Below, piece by piece: positions 7,487 to 15,795 of a stretch of 35,218 bases of DNA. The notes beneath the pieces were generated by a model. The model was not told the DNA's origin, did no database searches, and saw only the letters and a program-made list of their open reading frames with translations. The translations under genes were made by a program, and so were the position numbers. Position 1 is the first letter of the stretch. Each line of letters opens with the position of its first letter. Source of the stretch: an uncultured bacterium (GTDB lineage Bacteria; Bacillota; Clostridia; Lachnospirales; Lachnospiraceae). Where the stretch lies: assembly GCA_947643595.1 (NCBI GenBank), contig CANRWP010000033.1, positions 1 to 35,218 on the forward strand. Reading direction: 5' to 3'.

Positions 7487-8155
7487 ATGAATCAGTTCAG
7501 AGCAGTTTTATTTGATATGGACGGAGTTTTGATCAACACGGAACCGTTGCATTTTCAGATGTGGAGAGAAGTTTTTCACAATCGGGGAGTGGAGATCGAT
7601 TACGACGGATATAAGGATTGTATCGGAGCAACCGAAGAGTTTTTGAGAGAATTGATCTGGAAAAATTATGGTGCGGATTTTCGGAAGGATGAGACGCTGA
7701 AGGAAGAGGCGATGGTCATAAAGAAGCGGCTGATCGCGGAGGAGGGATTTCCGAAAATGCCCGGTGTGGAGGAGATGCTGAAAAATCTGTATGAGGCAGG
7801 ATTTTTGCTGGCGATCGCTTCCTCTTCCTCTGTCAGCTTTATAGAACTTGCGATGGATTACATAGGCGTAAAACAGTATTTCCATGTGATCAACAGCGGG
7901 GAAAATGTAGCGCATTCCAAACCGGCCCCGGACATCTACCTGAATACTGCGGAGAGGCTGGGCGTAAAGCCGGAAGAATGCGTCGTGTTGGAGGATTCCG
8001 AGAACGGCAGTATCGCTGCGGTATCTGCGGGGATGGTGTGTGTAGGGCTTGCTAATCCGGACTCGGGAAACCAGAATCTGGAGCGGGCGAAAGTCGTTAT
8101 CCGGGGGCTGGGGGAATTTACACCGAAACTGATCGGACGGTTAAATGAAATATAG
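7487..8155 (+). CDS. HAD-superfamily phosphatase, beta-phosphoglucomutase-like
   Basis: Hydrolase or phosphomutase of the HAD superfamily (222 residues). The four motifs are visible: DMDGVL near residue 10 (nucleophile and acid/base aspartates), the ASSSS serine of motif II, the KPAPDIY lysine of motif III and LEDSENG of motif IV. The helical cap after motif I is of subfamily I type, as in beta-phosphoglucomutase and broad sugar-phosphate phosphatases. The ATG at 7487 is chosen because GGGAG sits six bases upstream; an in-frame ATG at 7475 is the alternative. It sits 13 bases after rnfB and ends just before nrdG. The substrate cannot be assigned. Confidence 0.85.
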   Translation: MNQFRAVLFDMDGVLINTEPLHFQMWREVFHNRGVEIDYDGYKDCIGATEEFLRELIWKNYGADFRKDETLKEEAMVIKKRLIAEEGFPKMPGVEEMLKNLYEAGFLLAIASSSSVSFIELAMDYIGVKQYFHVINSGENVAHSKPAPDIYLNTAERLGVKPEECVVLEDSENGSIAAVSAGMVCVGLANPDSGNQNLERAKVVIRGLGEFTPKLIGRLNEI

Positions 8156-8177
8156 ACTTATAGGCCAGGAGATTGCT

Positions 8178-8675
8178 ATGCGATATCACGACATTACAAA
8201 AGATGATATGAAAAACGGGGACGGGCTGCGGGTAGTACTCTGGGTTTCCGGCTGCGGGCATCGCTGCCACGGCTGTCAAAATCCAATCACGTGGGATCCG
8301 GCTGACGGATTGATCTTTGATGAGGCGGCAAAGTGGGAAATTGAGGTAGAGCTTAAGAATTCCTATATTTCAGGTATCACTTTTTCCGGCGGTGATCCGC
8401 TTTTTCCGGATAATCTGCAGGAGGTGACCGCTTATATAAAAGTCTTGAAAGATCGGTTCCCGGATAAGACGGTCTGGCTGTATACAGGAGAAATTTGGGA
8501 AGACATTCAGAATTTGGAAGTGCTTTCGTATATCGATGTTTTAGTGGACGGCAGGTTTGAGCAGGATAAAAGAGATAATCTTCTGCACTGGCGGGGGAGC
8601 GCAAATCAGAGGGTCATCGATGTGAGAAAGAGTCTGAGCAGCGGGCGTGTGGTTCTGCACGACGAATTTGAGTGA
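8178..8675 (+). CDS. nrdG: Anaerobic ribonucleotide reductase activating protein NrdG
   Basis: Radical SAM enzyme that generates the glycyl radical on class III ribonucleotide reductase NrdD, needed for dNTP synthesis without oxygen. The 165-residue protein begins MRYHDI, matching the family N terminus. It carries the cluster motif CGHRCHGC (CxxxCxxC), followed by NPITWDP and the SAM-binding stretch [12 protein letters not shown] 8178 is preferred over the in-frame ATG 8145 because an AGGAGA site precedes it and the alternative would add residues absent from the family. The partner nrdD is not in this window. The stop overlaps the region used for dut initiation, so nrdG and dut form a dNTP-metabolism pair. 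Confidence 0.93.
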   Translation: MRYHDITKDDMKNGDGLRVVLWVSGCGHRCHGCQNPITWDPADGLIFDEAAKWEIEVELKNSYISGITFSGGDPLFPDNLQEVTAYIKVLKDRFPDKTVWLYTGEIWEDIQNLEVLSYIDVLVDGRFEQDKRDNLLHWRGSANQRVIDVRKSLSSGRVVLHDEFE

Positions 8676-8695
8676 TAAAACAGGAGATGATATCT

Positions 8696-9136
8696 ATGGG
8701 AAAGCAGGAAACTTTACAGATAAAATACCATGTGAAGGAGATAGAAAAGTTGCGCTATATCGATGGAAAGAGTGACTGGATCGATCTGCGGGCGGCGGAG
8801 GAAGTCACTTTGAAAACAGGGGAATATCGGCTTATCAGCTTTGGGATTTCGGTAAAGATTCCTGAAGGGTATGAGGCCCATGTTGTGCCCAGGAGCTCCA
8901 CTTTCAAGAATTTTGGCATCCTGCAGGCGAACAGTTATGGCGTGATCGATTCCTCCTACTGCGGAGAGAACGATATATGGAAAATGCCGGTGTATGCGGT
9001 GCGGGATACGCAGATCCATGTAAATGACAGGATCGCGCAGTTTCGTATTATGGAGAACCAGCCGCAGATTGAGTTTGAGGAAGTGGACCATATGTCGGGT
9101 ACGGACCGTGGAGGATTTGGCAGCACAGGAATATAG
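8696..9136 (+). CDS. dut: dUTP diphosphatase (trimeric dUTPase)
   Basis: Hydrolyses dUTP to dUMP and pyrophosphate, limiting uracil incorporation and supplying dUMP for thymidylate synthesis. From ATG 8696 the protein has 146 residues, normal for homotrimeric dUTPases. All five family motifs are present in order: DLRA (motif 1), PRSS (motif 2), [10 protein letters not shown] (motif 3, catalytic Asp), DRIAQFRI (motif 4) and the C-terminal RGGFGSTG (motif 5). Motif 5 shows that this is a dUTPase rather than a plain dCTP deaminase. AGGAG lies nine bases before ATG 8696; in-frame ATG 8687 and GTG 8672 are alternatives, the last overlapping nrdG. It is probably co-transcribed with nrdG. Confidence 0.92.
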   Translation: MGKQETLQIKYHVKEIEKLRYIDGKSDWIDLRAAEEVTLKTGEYRLISFGISVKIPEGYEAHVVPRSSTFKNFGILQANSYGVIDSSYCGENDIWKMPVYAVRDTQIHVNDRIAQFRIMENQPQIEFEEVDHMSGTDRGGFGSTGI

Positions 9137-9154
9137 AAGGAATAGAAGATATAT

Positions 9155-9184
9155 GCATAATTTCCCGATCGGCAGTTTATACTA
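9155..9184 (+). promoter_or_regulatory. Sigma-G-like (forespore) promoter of the germination gene
   Basis: GCATA (9155-9159), an 18-base spacer and TATACTA (9178-9184) match the known sigma-G pattern (gHATR, 17-18 bases, CATNHTA) with one mismatch. It lies 49 bases before the SpoVAF-like gene, whose relatives are transcribed in the forespore. Confidence 0.6.
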
Positions 9185-9186
9185 AG

Positions 9187-9221
9187 GTCAGAAAAAAGCG
9201 GCATATATGCCGTTTTCTGAC
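9187..9221 (+). terminator. Long inverted repeat between promoter and ribosome binding site
   Basis: GTCAGAAAA (9187-9195) and TTTTCTGAC (9213-9221) flank the perfect palindrome CGGCATATATGCCG (9199-9212). The inner stem followed by TTTT could end the upstream dut transcript. The whole repeat lies directly before the AGGAG of the next gene and within its predicted 5' leader, so it may instead act on translation. Confidence 0.5.
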
Positions 9222-9232
9222 AGGAGTATGCC

Positions 9233-10690
9233 ATGAACGAAAAAGATCAGGAAATTTTATATCCGACGAAGCAGATAGGAAAAGAAATGACAGCAGATTT
9301 CAAGGAAAATCTGGCTGCGATGAAAGAGATTCTGGCGCCGGATATCAGCTATGATATTGTTTATCGGGTGATACAGATGGGCGGTAGGGACGCCTGTCTG
9401 TTTTTTGTGGACGGATTCTGTAAGGATGAGCTGATGCAAAAGATCCTGCAGTATTTTATCGGCTTAAAGCCGGAGGATATCCCGGCGGATGCTCATGGGA
9501 TGTCAAAGGCGTTTCTGCCTACGGTGGAGGCTGATCTGGGAAAGACCTGGGAGGAGATCATAGTGGCGCTGCTGTCAGGACAGACGATCCTGATAGTGGA
9601 CGGCTTTGATAAGTGCCTGCTGATCGACAGCAGAACCTATCCGGCAAGAAGCGTTTCGGAGCCGGAGAAGGAGAAAGCTCTGCGGGGTTCGAGGGACGGC
9701 TTCGTGGAGACGATCGTCTTTAATACAGCGCTTGTGCGGCGGCGTATCAGGAGCCCGAAACTGCGTATGGAAATGATGAGAGCGGGGGAGAGTTCCAAAA
9801 CGGATATCGCTGTCTGTTATATGGACGACAGGGTCGATCGAAAGCTCCTCTGCCAGGTGAAGACAAGGATACAGAATATCCACATCGATGCGCTGACAAT
9901 GAATCAGGAGAGTTTGGCGGAGTGTCTGTACCAGGGAAAATGGTTCAATCCGTTTCCAAAGTTTAAATATACGGAACGTCCGGACACGGCGGCGGCTCAT
10001 ATATTGGAAGGTAATATAATTATATTTGTAGACAATTCCCCATCGGCAATGATCCTTCCGGTTTCCATCTTCGATATGACGGAGGAGGCGGACGATTACT
10101 ATTTTCCGCCGATCACAGGGACTTACCTGCGGTTTTCGAGAACGGTCATCGGCATTATAACCTATCTTCTGACACCGACGTTTCTGCTTCTCACCATGTA
10201 TCCTGAATGGCTCCCCGAGTGGCTTTCCTTTATCGCTATCGCGGATGATGTGAATGTACCGGTGATTTTACAGTTTCTGATCCTGGAGTTGTCACTGGAC
10301 GGGTTGAAACTGGCGGCGGTGAATACGCCGAATATGTTAAGTACGCCCTTAAGTGTGACGGCGGGTATTGTGCTCGGGGAGTTTGCGGTAAAATCAGGAT
10401 GGTTCAATTCGGAAGTGATGCTGTACATGGCGTTCGTGGCCATCGCCAACTATACGCAGTCCAACTATGAGCTCGGCTATGCGCTGAAATTTATGCGTAT
10501 CATCACGCTGATCCTGACCGGGATTGCCGGAGTATGGGGCTATGCGGCAGGTGTCCTGCTTTTTGTCATCTCAATTGCGTCTAACAGGACGATCACAGGA
10601 AGGAGCTATATCAATCCTTTCGGGCCGGGCGGTATCGGGACGCTTTGGAAACGGTTTATCCGGGTGAGACACGAGGCGGCAGGGAAGTAA
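9233..10690 (+). CDS. spoVAF: Spore germination protein, GerA family, SpoVAF-like
   Basis: Membrane protein of the GerA/SpoVAF family, located in the spore inner membrane and involved in germination. The 485-residue protein has a long hydrophilic N-terminal domain containing the family stretch GSRDGFVETIVFNTALVRRR and KTDIAVCYM. About five membrane segments follow between residues 300 and 455, then a C-terminal RSYINPFGPGG. The family includes true GerAA receptor subunits. The SEPEKEKALRGSRDG region, the lack of a long low-complexity N terminus, and the absence of adjacent gerB/gerC genes make SpoVAF more likely than a full receptor subunit. It starts at ATG 9233 behind AGGAG and is monocistronic. 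A sigma-G-like promoter is seen upstream. Family assignment is firm; the SpoVAF name is likely but not proven. Confidence 0.85.
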   Translation: MNEKDQEILYPTKQIGKEMTADFKENLAAMKEILAPDISYDIVYRVIQMGGRDACLFFVDGFCKDELMQKILQYFIGLKPEDIPADAHGMSKAFLPTVEADLGKTWEEIIVALLSGQTILIVDGFDKCLLIDSRTYPARSVSEPEKEKALRGSRDGFVETIVFNTALVRRRIRSPKLRMEMMRAGESSKTDIAVCYMDDRVDRKLLCQVKTRIQNIHIDALTMNQESLAECLYQGKWFNPFPKFKYTERPDTAAAHILEGNIIIFVDNSPSAMILPVSIFDMTEEADDYYFPPITGTYLRFSRTVIGIITYLLTPTFLLLTMYPEWLPEWLSFIAIADDVNVPVILQFLILELSLDGLKLAAVNTPNMLSTPLSVTAGIVLGEFAVKSGWFNSEVMLYMAFVAIANYTQSNYELGYALKFMRIITLILTGIAGVWGYAAGVLLFVISIASNRTITGRSYINPFGPGGIGTLWKRFIRVRHEAAGK

Positions 10691-10724
10691 GGCAGCAAGA
10701 TTATATTATAATGGCTTTACATTG

Positions 10725-10764
10725 AAAAAGGATTGATAATGAGCAGTTTATCAATCCTTTTATT
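10725..10764. terminator. Bidirectional terminator between the germination gene and the XRE gene
   Basis: AAAAGGATTGATAA pairs perfectly with TTTATCAATCCTTTT around a seven-base loop. A-tract and T-tract flank it, so it can end transcription from both convergent genes. Confidence 0.88.
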
Positions 10765-10966
10765 CGTTATCTTCAACATACTCGACAACATCTTCCACTT
10801 TACAATGAAGAATTTTGCAGAGCTGATTTATTGTGTGTAAAGTTACATTTCTGTTTTGTTTCAGACTGTCATATGTGCCATGGCTGAATCCGTAGACATT
10901 CAACAATTTATAAGTTGTTATTTCCTTTTCCTTCATCGTTCTCCAAAGTGGAGCGAACGACATCAT
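10760..10966 (-). CDS. Small XRE/Cro-CI-type transcriptional regulator
   Basis: A 68-residue helix-turn-helix protein of the Cro/CI superfamily, YozG-like short type. The helix-turn-helix is in the first half (ITTYKLLNVYGFSHGTYDSL), followed by TLHTINQLCKILHCKVEDVVEY, the typical last two helices of the fold. It has no dimerisation or effector domain. The ATG at 10966 is used because a GGGGGTGG site lies upstream; the TTG at 10972 is less likely. It is divergent from the damaged zinc-ribbon gene. Two palindromes lie in the shared intergenic region and may be its operators. Such stand-alone regulators are common in mobile or accessory DNA. Targets are unknown. Confidence 0.85.
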   Translation of the reverse strand: MMSFAPLWRTMKEKEITTYKLLNVYGFSHGTYDSLKQNRNVTLHTINQLCKILHCKVEDVVEYVEDNE

Positions 10967-10978
10967 AGGCAACCACCC

Positions 10979-11043
10979 CCTATCCGTATAGGAAAATTAT
11001 AATAGAAATCGTTATATCATAATATTTCCGGTATATCGGAAAT
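10979..11043. promoter_or_regulatory. Two palindromes in the divergent XRE/zinc-ribbon intergenic region
   Basis: CCTAT-CCGT-ATAGG (10979-10992) and ATTTCCG-GTATAT-CGGAAAT (11024-11043) are dyad-symmetric. A TATAAT-like minus-strand -10 lies between them. They are placed as operators for the XRE regulator would be; binding is inferred. Confidence 0.45.
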
Positions 11044-11144
11044 GTTTTCATGGACAATGAAAGATGCATATGATAAAATTAAGTAGAAATTTACCGTTTT
11101 ACACATGGCGAGCAGTCTTGGCACTGCTGGGAAACAGGGGGAAG

Positions 11145-11797
11145 ATGATGAAAATATGTCCAAAATGTGGAAGAGAATTTGGAAACAGCTCTATAAGATG
11201 TCCAATATGCAAAGTGGATTTGGAATTGATGAGAGAGGCGAGAAGAACCACGGTAAATGCAGGAACAGGGAGAACTTCTACATATCTATTTCGGACGGAA
11301 TTGGATGGTATACAAGAAGATTTATGATCATAAAAAATAATTCTAATGAAACAGTGGATGTTTCTACTTCTTCTTTAACGTATTCAAGTGATGGAACTAT
11401 GGTGGGAGCAGATGATTCTGAATTTTACGCATTAGGAGCAGGGTGCACATCTGTTTTATATGAGGTTTTTGAGACAGATTCTGACATATCTTATTACGAG
11501 GGGAGCATGAAGGTAAAAAAGAGTGAATACTATGAATCTGTAATACAGGATTTATCATATGTGCAGAATAATGTTGATGATGGTGCGATTTTTCAGGTAA
11601 CAAATAACGGAAGTGAGCCGGCTGATTTTGTAGAGGGATATGTTTTGTTTTTTAAAAACGGACAACTGGTTCATTATGAGAGTTCATATTTTACAGATGA
11701 TGATTCTGAACTAAAGCCTGGGGAAACCATATCAAAACAAATTACATCGTATGAGGAATTCGATTCCATGCAATTTTATTTGACAGGAAGAAGATAA
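11145..11797 (+). pseudogene. Frameshifted zinc-ribbon protein gene
   Basis: The ATG at 11145 opens a frame with an N-terminal zinc ribbon (CPKCGREF then CPIC, two CxxC knuckles) that stops at 11327. A second frame, open through the region and ending at 11797, encodes about 160 residues of beta-rich sequence. It starts near IIKNNSNETVDVS and includes a Phe-Leu-type GxGCTSVLYEVF strand, resembling the extracytoplasmic FxLD/DUF domain that often follows such ribbons. The two parts read as one gene broken by a frameshift near 11300-11330. The membrane segment that usually joins ribbon and beta domain is not visible, so a deletion probably accompanied it. AT-richer than its neighbours. Two separate short genes are an alternative reading. 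Confidence 0.5.
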
Positions 11798-11921
11798 AAT
11801 ATAAAAGAAAGAGAATATACAAAATATGGAATCAAAATCCGGATTTGTAAAAGCGGTTATTTCGGTACAGGAGTTATTTTGAATAATATTGCGATAATAT
11901 AGCTTTCTATTATATGTATAG

Positions 11922-12020
11922 TTGGTGGAAAATAATGTGGAGAAGAACACAGTAACGGTTGAAGAGAAAGAAAGTATAAATGTAATATTGGCTCAATATA
12001 TAACACTTGGTTTAGAGTAA
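11922..12020 (+). pseudogene. Possible C-terminal gene remnant
   Basis: A 32-codon frame without a good start or ribosome binding site ends in VEEKESINVILAQYITLGLE before a strong terminator. Its coding-like composition suggests the tail of a lost gene. No family is recognised. The rest of 11798-12020 is AT-rich and shows nothing else. Confidence 0.25.
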
Positions 12021-12024
12021 AACG

Positions 12025-12055
12025 TACCCCCGGAAGCATCAAACTTTCGGGGGTA
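12025..12055. terminator. Bidirectional terminator after citrate synthase
   Basis: TACCCCCGGAAG and CTTTCGGGGGTA form a 12-base-pair stem with a seven-base loop, just past the citrate synthase stop on the minus strand. It would end the minus-strand transcript, and possibly plus-strand transcription from the accessory patch. Confidence 0.8.
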
Positions 12056-12067
12056 ATATTATAGTTT

Positions 12068-13435
12068 CTATTTTCTGTCTTCCATATTCATATAATTCTT
12101 ATCATATCCGATCGGTTTATAGGCCGGACGGATGATCTTTCCGTTGTTGGCGAGTTCCTCCATGCGGTGAGCGCTCCAGCCGACGATACGGGCGATCGCG
12201 AAGATCGGGGTGAAAAGCTCCTGAGGCAGTCCCAGCATATTATATACAAAACCGGAATAAAAGTCTACATTGACGCTGACGCCCTTATAGATCTGTCGCT
12301 CGTCTGCGATGACCTGGGGGGCAAGTTTTTCTACGAGAGAGTACAGATTAAACTCCTTCTCCAGTCCCTTTTCCACGGACAGTTTTTCCACGAAGCTCTT
12401 GAAAATGACAGCCCTGGGATCGGATTTGGAATACACTGCATGTCCGACACCATAGATAAGCCCGGCATGGTCAAAGGCCTCCTTATTCAAGAGCTTCCTC
12501 AAATAGCCGGCTACTTCTTCCTCATCTTCCCAGTCTTTCAGGACGGACATCATCTCCTCAAACATCTGGACGACTTTGATGTTGGCGCCGCCGTGTCTTG
12601 GCCCCTTTAAGGAGCCGATTGCCGCCGCGATCACAGAGTAGGTATCTGCCAGGGAGGAAGTCACCACATGAGTGGTGAAGGAGGAGTTGTTACCGCCGCC
12701 GTGCTCCATATGCAGTACCAGTGCCACATCCAGAATCCTTGCCTCAAGTTTGGTATAGTGGCTGTCCGGGCGCAGGATATGTAAAATGTTTTCCGCAGCA
12801 GAAAGGTGCGGCTGCGGCTGATGGATATAGAGACTGTTGCCGTCGTGATAGTGGCTGTATGCCTGATATCCGTATATCGTGAGCAGAGGGAAAATGCTGA
12901 TCAGCTGCAGACACTGCCGCAGGACGTTGGGCAGGGAGGTGTCGTCCGCTCTGTCATCGTAAGAATACATGGTGAGAACACTTCTTGCCAGTGTGTTCAT
13001 CATATCTTTGCTGGGAGCTTTCATAATAATATCCCGCACAAAGCTTGTGGGAAGGCTCCTGTAACCCGAGAGAAGTCCCTTAAATTCTGCAAGTTCCTGC
13101 TCGTTCGGAAGTTTGTTAAACAGAAGAAGATAGGTTACCTCCTCAAAACCGAATCGGTTTTGAGAGGTAAAGCCTTGTACCAGGTCCTTGACATCGTAAC
13201 CTCTGTAGAACAGACGGCCGTGGGCGGGAACAGTCTTTCCGTTGATGACTTCGGTAGCTCTGACATCGGAGATAGTGGTCAGTCCTGCGAGAACGCCCTT
13301 TCCGTTTAAGTCTCGGAGACCTCGTTTCACATCATATTGTGTAAAAAGAGCGGTATCGATGATATCCGCCTCTTCGCTGAGTTTTGCAAGGCGAATCAGT
13401 TCCGGGGTGATTTCTGAAAAATTCTGGTGCTCCAT
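12068..13435 (-). CDS. gltA: Citrate synthase
   Basis: Condenses acetyl-CoA and oxaloacetate to citrate, the entry into the oxidative branch that supplies 2-oxoglutarate and glutamate in fermentative Clostridia. The 455-residue protein has the N-terminal DLNGKGVLAGLTTISDV region and the GRLFYRGYDVKDL motif. The catalytic stretches are LHMEHGGGNN, GSLKGPRHGGAN and GVGHAVYSKSDPRA, including the active-site histidines; the last two are diagnostic. ATG 13435 is chosen behind AAAGGAG; the longer frame to 13474 lacks a site. The length and the PQPHLSAAENILHIL segment resemble the long clostridial type of about 450 residues. No aconitase or isocitrate dehydrogenase gene is adjacent. 2-methylcitrate synthase activity cannot be excluded. 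Confidence 0.93.
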   Translation of the reverse strand: MEHQNFSEITPELIRLAKLSEEADIIDTALFTQYDVKRGLRDLNGKGVLAGLTTISDVRATEVINGKTVPAHGRLFYRGYDVKDLVQGFTSQNRFGFEEVTYLLLFNKLPNEQELAEFKGLLSGYRSLPTSFVRDIIMKAPSKDMMNTLARSVLTMYSYDDRADDTSLPNVLRQCLQLISIFPLLTIYGYQAYSHYHDGNSLYIHQPQPHLSAAENILHILRPDSHYTKLEARILDVALVLHMEHGGGNNSSFTTHVVTSSLADTYSVIAAAIGSLKGPRHGGANIKVVQMFEEMMSVLKDWEDEEEVAGYLRKLLNKEAFDHAGLIYGVGHAVYSKSDPRAVIFKSFVEKLSVEKGLEKEFNLYSLVEKLAPQVIADERQIYKGVSVNVDFYSGFVYNMLGLPQELFTPIFAIARIVGWSAHRMEELANNGKIIRPAYKPIGYDKNYMNMEDRK

Positions 13436-13459
13436 AAAAATACTCCTTTCTTTTGAGTG

Positions 13460-13473
13460 TGTACAAAAGTACA
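13460..13473. promoter_or_regulatory. Short palindrome upstream of citrate synthase
   Basis: TGTAC-AAAA-GTACA lies 25 bases before the gltA start on the minus strand, within its leader. It may be an operator or a small hairpin. The remaining 13474-13765 is a 290-base AT-rich divergent region with a TATAAT (13732-13737) before the aminopeptidase gene and no clear gltA promoter. Confidence 0.3.
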
Positions 13474-13765
13474 TAAGTATGACCTTTATCCCTATACAAA
13501 ATTAGCAGCATCAAATTGTGTGTTGCCCAAATTAATCAAACCTGTTGAAAATATAAGTGGCAAATAATAATAAGATTGGCTGTGACGTATAAAAGAATTT
13601 CCAAGAAAACAATATAAAGTTAAAGTCGAAATGTATCTTTATCATAACATGAAAAAAAAGAAGATTACAAGTTTATTCTGTCAATTCAGAAAAAATTTAT
13701 AAAATTTGTGGGAAAAGGCTGTATTTTTATGTATAATACTCTCAGTAGAAAAGGAGAACAAAATC

Positions 13766-15571
13766 ATGGAAAACAAACAGATTACAGAGAGACTTTTCAC
13801 GCTGCGGAGGGCCATGCGGGAGGAAGGTATTCATTATTATATGATCACGTCGGCGGACTGTCACGGATCGGAATACGTGCATGATCATTTTCGAGCGAGG
13901 GCTTATTTCAGCGGATTTACAGGGTCAAACGGCACATTGCTCGTGGGGGAACAGGAGGCGGCGCTCTGGACGGACGGACGCTATTTCTTACAGGCGGAGG
14001 AACAGCTTGCGGGAACAGGGATCGCTCTGATGCGTATGCAGGAGAAGGGAGTCCCCACGGTGGAAGAATACCTGGAAGAGAAATTGCGGACCGGGGAAGT
14101 GTTGGGTTTTGACGGTAATTGCGTCAGCGCAAAACAGGGCGAAAAGCTGGAGCAGATATGCCGGAAAAAACAGGCGGAAATACGATGTGAAAGAGATCTC
14201 CCGGATATTGCGTGGCCGGACAGACCGGCGCTGCCGTGCGGGAAGGTCTGGGAGCTTTCGGAGGAATATGCAGGGGAATCCTGTCAGGATAAGCTGCGCG
14301 AAGTGAGGAGCGTACTGGAGAAAGAGGGCGTTGACTGTCTGTTTTTAAGCGGTCTGGACGATATCATGTGGCTCTTTAACCTGCGGGGAGGGGATATCGA
14401 ATGCAATCCGGTAGCGCTTTCCTACGCGTTTGTCGGCAGAGAACACTGTACACTGTTTTTGCAGAAAAAGGCGGCAAAAGACATTTCTCTTGCGCATTTC
14501 GGGGTGGACATAGAAGAATACGGAACGCTGTTTGACTGGATAGACAGAAAATTTGCATTGGAAGACAGAAAAAATTTGAGAATTTGGGCATCCGGGGAAT
14601 CCCTAAGCTATCGTTTAATGCGGATTTTTTCAGGGAAAAGCGAGTTGATCCTGAAAGAATCTCCCACAGAACTTCTCAAGGCGATAAAAAACGAGGTGGA
14701 ACTCTCCCGCAGCAGGGAGGCTTACCTGCGGGACAGTGCCGCCCTGTGCAAATTTATTTACTGGCTGAAGCGGCATATCGGAAAAGAGGAGATCACGGAG
14801 ATTTCCGCCGCGGATAAACTCGAAGAGTTTCGCAGGCAGATCCCCGGGTTTTTGGATCTCTCCTTCACAACGATCTGCGGTTATGCGGATAATGGAGCGA
14901 TCGTTCATTATGCCGCCGATGAAAATTCAAACCGCAGGCTGGAGCCGAAGGGAATGGTTTTAGTTGACTCCGGAGGTCAATACATTGGCGGGACCACGGA
15001 TGTGACCAGGACGATCGTACTCGGGGACGTTACAGCGGAGGAGAAGAGGATATTCTCCTTTGTGGCCGCGGCGATGCTCAGGCTTTCGGAGGCAGAATTT
15101 CTGGAGGGCGCCACCGGACGGAATCTGGATATTCTGGCGAGACAGGATCTCTGGAAGAAGCATTTGGACTATAAACACGGCACCGGACATGGAATCGGCT
15201 ATATTTTGAATGTGCATGAGGGTCCCCAGCGGATCAGCTGGCAGTATAGGCAGGAGACGAAGGAGTATGCCCTGCGGGCCGGAATGCTGATAAGCGATGA
15301 ACCGGGCATGTATCTCGCCGGGAAGTTTGGCGTCCGCACGGAAAATATTCTGGAGGTCGTGAAGGAGGAGGAGAACGAGTACGGGACATTCTTAGGCTTC
15401 AGGCATCTTACGTGGGTTCCCATCGACAGGGAGGCTCTGGATAAGCGTTTTCTGAAAGCGGAAGATGTGGACAGGATCAACGCTTACCACAGGACGGTCA
15501 GAGAAAGGATACTGCCATTTATGGAGGGGGACGAACAGACGTGGCTTATCGAGGCGACGGCTGAATTGTAG
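13766..15571 (+). CDS. Xaa-Pro aminopeptidase, M24B family
   Basis: Cytoplasmic metallopeptidase that removes the N-terminal residue preceding proline. The 601-residue protein has two creatinase-type N-terminal domains (first about residues 1-150, second about 150-300), then the pita-bread catalytic domain. Metal ligands are visible in VDSGGQYIGGTTDVTRT (two Asp), HGTGHGIGY (His), SDEPGMYL (Glu) and VRTENI (Glu). The three-domain layout and length match the long aminopeptidase P (XPNPEP1-like) type rather than the 350-residue PepQ/YqhT type. ATG 13766 has AAGGAG nine bases upstream; the upstream in-frame codons from 13706 belong to the promoter region. It stands alone between divergent gltA and pckA. 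Confidence 0.93.
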   Translation: MENKQITERLFTLRRAMREEGIHYYMITSADCHGSEYVHDHFRARAYFSGFTGSNGTLLVGEQEAALWTDGRYFLQAEEQLAGTGIALMRMQEKGVPTVEEYLEEKLRTGEVLGFDGNCVSAKQGEKLEQICRKKQAEIRCERDLPDIAWPDRPALPCGKVWELSEEYAGESCQDKLREVRSVLEKEGVDCLFLSGLDDIMWLFNLRGGDIECNPVALSYAFVGREHCTLFLQKKAAKDISLAHFGVDIEEYGTLFDWIDRKFALEDRKNLRIWASGESLSYRLMRIFSGKSELILKESPTELLKAIKNEVELSRSREAYLRDSAALCKFIYWLKRHIGKEEITEISAADKLEEFRRQIPGFLDLSFTTICGYADNGAIVHYAADENSNRRLEPKGMVLVDSGGQYIGGTTDVTRTIVLGDVTAEEKRIFSFVAAAMLRLSEAEFLEGATGRNLDILARQDLWKKHLDYKHGTGHGIGYILNVHEGPQRISWQYRQETKEYALRAGMLISDEPGMYLAGKFGVRTENILEVVKEEENEYGTFLGFRHLTWVPIDREALDKRFLKAEDVDRINAYHRTVRERILPFMEGDEQTWLIEATAEL

Positions 15572-15596
15572 AACGGCAGTTTTCCCGTTTTTACAA
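15572..15596 (+). terminator. Weak terminator after the aminopeptidase gene
   Basis: AACGG and CCGTT pair around a T-rich loop and are followed by TTTTTACAAATTTTTT. The stem is short but the T-run is good. Confidence 0.5.
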
Positions 15597-15637
15597 ATTT
15601 TTTAGGAATTTTCAGAAAGGTTTGTGCAAAAGCTATC

Positions 15638-15666
15638 TTGACTTTTGAAACACGATTTGACATAAT
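15638..15666 (+). promoter_or_regulatory. Sigma-A promoter of PEP carboxykinase
   Basis: TTGACT (15638-15643), a 17-base spacer and CATAAT (15661-15666) form a near-consensus promoter about 130 bases before the gene. This leaves a long structured leader. Confidence 0.75.
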
Positions 15667-15695
15667 AAAAAACGAATGTGCGGCTTGAGACTGCA

Positions 15696-15765
15696 CAGCG
15701 GCAGGGATATGCCGCAGGTATCAAAGATATTCGCGATATGAGCGATCGCTGATATTGCGATAAAC
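15696..15765 (+). other. Structured 5' leader of PEP carboxykinase
   Basis: Two hairpins can form in the predicted leader. One is GCGGCA with TGCCGC (about 15699-15715). The other is a long imperfect dyad (15726-15764) centred on the palindrome AGCGATCGCT, with ATAT-CGCGATAT arms. No riboswitch class is recognised. They may stabilise the transcript or be an operator. Confidence 0.45.
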
Positions 15766-15795
15766 TATATTTATCATCCAAGAGGAGGAAAAAAT

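Noticed and set aside
8145-8177. Upstream ATG for nrdG
   Set aside because: It lacks a ribosome binding site and would add residues before the conserved MRYHDI start; ATG 8178 has AGGAGA.
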